Below, in pieces: positions 62,414 to 64,000 of a stretch of 64,000 nucleotides of DNA. Both the position numbers and the translations under genes were made by a program. Positions within the stretch are counted from its first letter, which is position 1; every line of letters begins with the position of its first letter. The notes under the pieces are model-generated. The model saw nothing but the letters and a program-made list of their open reading frames with translations, searched no databases and was not told the origin of the DNA. The DNA is from Temnopleurus reevesii (lineage: Eukaryota; Echinodermata; Echinoidea; Temnopleuroida; Temnopleuridae), in contig BQKZ01000995.1 of the NCBI GenBank assembly GCA_036244855.1, forward strand, positions 26,067 through 90,066. Direction: 5' to 3'.

Positions 62414-62489
62414 CATGTGAAAGAAGACAACAGGCACGACTGGTATAAGGAGATGTTCAAGTCTATTCATAAACAAGACAAAGATGAAG
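62414..62489 (+). CDS. Exon: second part of the SoHo domain
   Basis: The acceptor follows ttcaattttattttag; the donor is gaag/gtaact. It starts in phase 0 and encodes HVKEDNRHDWYKEMFKSIHK plus QDKDE, equal to the conserved DWYK.MFK.IH signature that ends the SoHo domain in SORBS1-3. It leaves in phase 1, so the coding sequence continues beyond the window towards the expected SH3 domains. Confidence 0.9.
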
Positions 62490-62585
62490 GTAACTTACCA
62501 TGCACCTCCACCTTTCATTCCGTGGCACCCTCTTGCACCCCTCAGTGTCCCCCACACTCCCCAATTGCTGGTCATTTTACCCCCA

Positions 62586-62620
62586 TGGAGATGTTCAAGT
62601 TTATTCATGAATCCAAATAA
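62586..62620 (+). pseudogene. Broken duplicate of the SoHo 3' exon
   Basis: The sequence gagatgttcaagtttattca closely repeats the exon at 62414 and would read EMFKFIHESK followed by TAA. The 3' part of the same unit seems to reappear at about 62893-63010, where cataaacataatgaagatg and the following intron bases (gccatgcaccc) mirror 62468-62590. The copy lacks its 5' half, has a stop and is split by about 270 unrelated bases. Confidence 0.6.
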
Positions 62621-64000
62621 ATGACACAAAATGAATTTGGATAATAGTATAATAAAGGAAATGCAACTTTTTAATAAGAACATGAAACTACATAAAGTTA
62701 AGATTTATATTTTGATCAATATTGCAACATATAGAAAATATCAATAGAGAGCACTATTTTGTTATTGTGTAACTGTTGATCGAATTGGTGTTTTGACAAT
62801 TTTATGTAGCTTCTTCAGCTGAAGATGAAGCATTTTTACTTCGAATCATGTTCTAATGAAAAAGTTGTGATTTCTTCAATATACCATTATCTTTTCATAA
62901 ACATAATGAAGATGGTGATTTGCCATGCACCCCTCCCCTCCCATCTTTTACATCCCTTGCACCCCTAGTGTCCCCATGGTCACCCCTCCACTGTTGGTTC
63001 TTTTACCCCATGCACTTGTATTAAAGATCCTCACCACTTCCACTCTTCATTTCACTAGCCATACCTTTTCTGTTTAATTTTTTTTTTTACATATTTCTCA
63101 TAAATTTGACCAAAGAGATTTAAGGCATTGCTTTACCAAAATTAATTCAAGGGAATAACATTAAAAAAAATAATAATATCTGTGGAATAAGGGGAATAAC
63201 TCGGAGAGATTTATTTGCAAAAAGAAATAATATTTTTAGAGGATTTTGAGAATGCAACAATTTACTCACAGAACCTTTAATATTTGACAAATATATAATG
63301 TTAACAAGGATGTAAAATGTTTCAGACATTACTTCTGAGAGACAACATCAATGATCTCCATCGATAAAGCTATTTCAATTATCCCTGAGAAATGAAATGT
63401 CTTTGTTTGGGTCTGAAATACTTAATAATTCTATCACTTTCCTTTATCCAATAAGTGTCAAGCCCTGTCTTGGCCATATGATCCTAAACCTATTTCCCTG
63501 CATGAATTCTAAAATTGCACTTTTATTTCATTTAATGTCCTATCCTTTTTTTCCTTTCACCAACCTGAAGCACATTTTAGGGCACAATTATTTCATTATT
63601 CTTTTTTTCTTTTCATTTATTTTTGTTACTACCATATTTTATTTATCTTTTATTTTATGGATTAACCGATGAAGGCCCGACAACATTGGTTCACATTCTG
63701 TATTCCGATAATGCACCATGCAATTTCTTGAAATGTGGCATGGAATTAAATTATTTGCAGAATAACTTTGCTGCACAAGAGCTTTTATTGTTATTATTTT
63801 TTATTCTTGTTGTTGTTGTAGTTTGCACAGTGGATGATCACTGTTCTGGCATTGCATTTTTGTGTGTCAATGCCAGAATTTTTGTTAAATTTGTTAAAAG
63901 TTTGTACTGCGAAATATTATTTTATTTTTATATTATTTTTATTATTATTATATTATTTTGCTACTATCATGGATTGAAAATGAATAAGATGGTTCATTGG
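62621..64000. other. Intron after the SoHo domain
   Basis: No further exon recognised. It contains the second part of the broken SoHo-exon duplicate near 62890-63010 and AT-rich sequence. No SH3 motif (e.g. ALYDY) seen. Confidence 0.5.

Larger units (their letters stand above)
17829..62489 (+). other. Multi-exon gene: PDZ, Pro-rich, synaptopodin-like and SoHo modules (partial, SORBS/CAP-like)
   Basis: Thirteen phase-compatible coding segments on the + strand form one model, with two further possible terminal exons. The N-terminal half of the PDZ domain (with the GLGF/PWGF loop) is not visible in the window, so the 5' end lies upstream. The SH3 domains expected after SoHo in SORBS proteins are also absent, so the 3' end lies beyond 64000. 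Known family role: SORBS1/2/3 and Drosophila CAP are adaptors that join vinculin, flotillin and actin at focal adhesions and muscle attachment sites. ALP/Enigma and synaptopodin-2 PDZ proteins bind alpha-actinin at Z-discs. That both halves belong to one transcript is inferred from splice phase only; two neighbouring genes remain possible. Confidence 0.7.

Overview
The window is animal genomic DNA, AT-rich and intron-heavy. It most likely comes from an echinoderm, with a sea urchin as best guess. That guess rests on tRNA-headed SINEs whose body reads ccttcagcaagaaattcatcc, on dense foldback/MITE elements, and on two long direct duplications each joined by a single N, as expected from an assembly of a very heterozygous genome. 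No bacterial-style genes, rRNA, functional tRNA or CRISPR array were seen.

The only supported gene is on the + strand. I rebuilt it exon by exon from splice sites and reading phase (17829 to 62489); it is open at both ends. In order it encodes: the C-terminal half of a PDZ domain (ALP/Enigma/synaptopodin-2 class; 17829-17980), Ser/Arg/Thr-rich linkers (18816-18913, 20674-20994), Pro-rich exons with SH3-ligand motifs (35532-35702, 45626-45691), two tandemly duplicated charged exons with a synaptopodin-like RGAALFERRKK motif (47117-47320, 48025-48231), large Pro-rich exons (51880-52254, 54688-54875, 55855-56308, 58678-58752), and a two-exon SoHo (sorbin homology) domain (60757-60947, 62414-62489). 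SoHo is the hallmark of the SORBS/CAP/vinexin adhesion adaptors; the SH3 exons expected after it would lie beyond 64000. Two possible alternative 3' terminal exons were found: a Ser/Pro-rich one (32753-33372) and a very short one (49512-49555).

All splice phases agree, so PDZ and SoHo could belong to one protein or one alternatively spliced locus. In vertebrates PDLIM (PDZ-LIM) genes sit directly beside SORBS genes in three paralogous pairs, so this locus may preserve the ancestral arrangement or a fusion. The likely setting is actin/integrin adhesion or muscle Z-disc-like structures.

Layout: 1-17828 is intron or upstream DNA filled with repeats. 17829-20994 holds the PDZ-side exons. 20995-35531 is a long intron with satellites, a roughly 3 kb diverged duplication and the Ser/Pro-rich candidate exon. 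35703-45625 is an intron with a CpG-rich island, a 330-bp tandem repeat, a 170-bp satellite split by a DNA element, and nested SINE/MITE insertions. 45626-62489 holds the remaining exons, separated by introns with further MITEs. 62490-64000 is an intron carrying debris of a duplicated SoHo exon.
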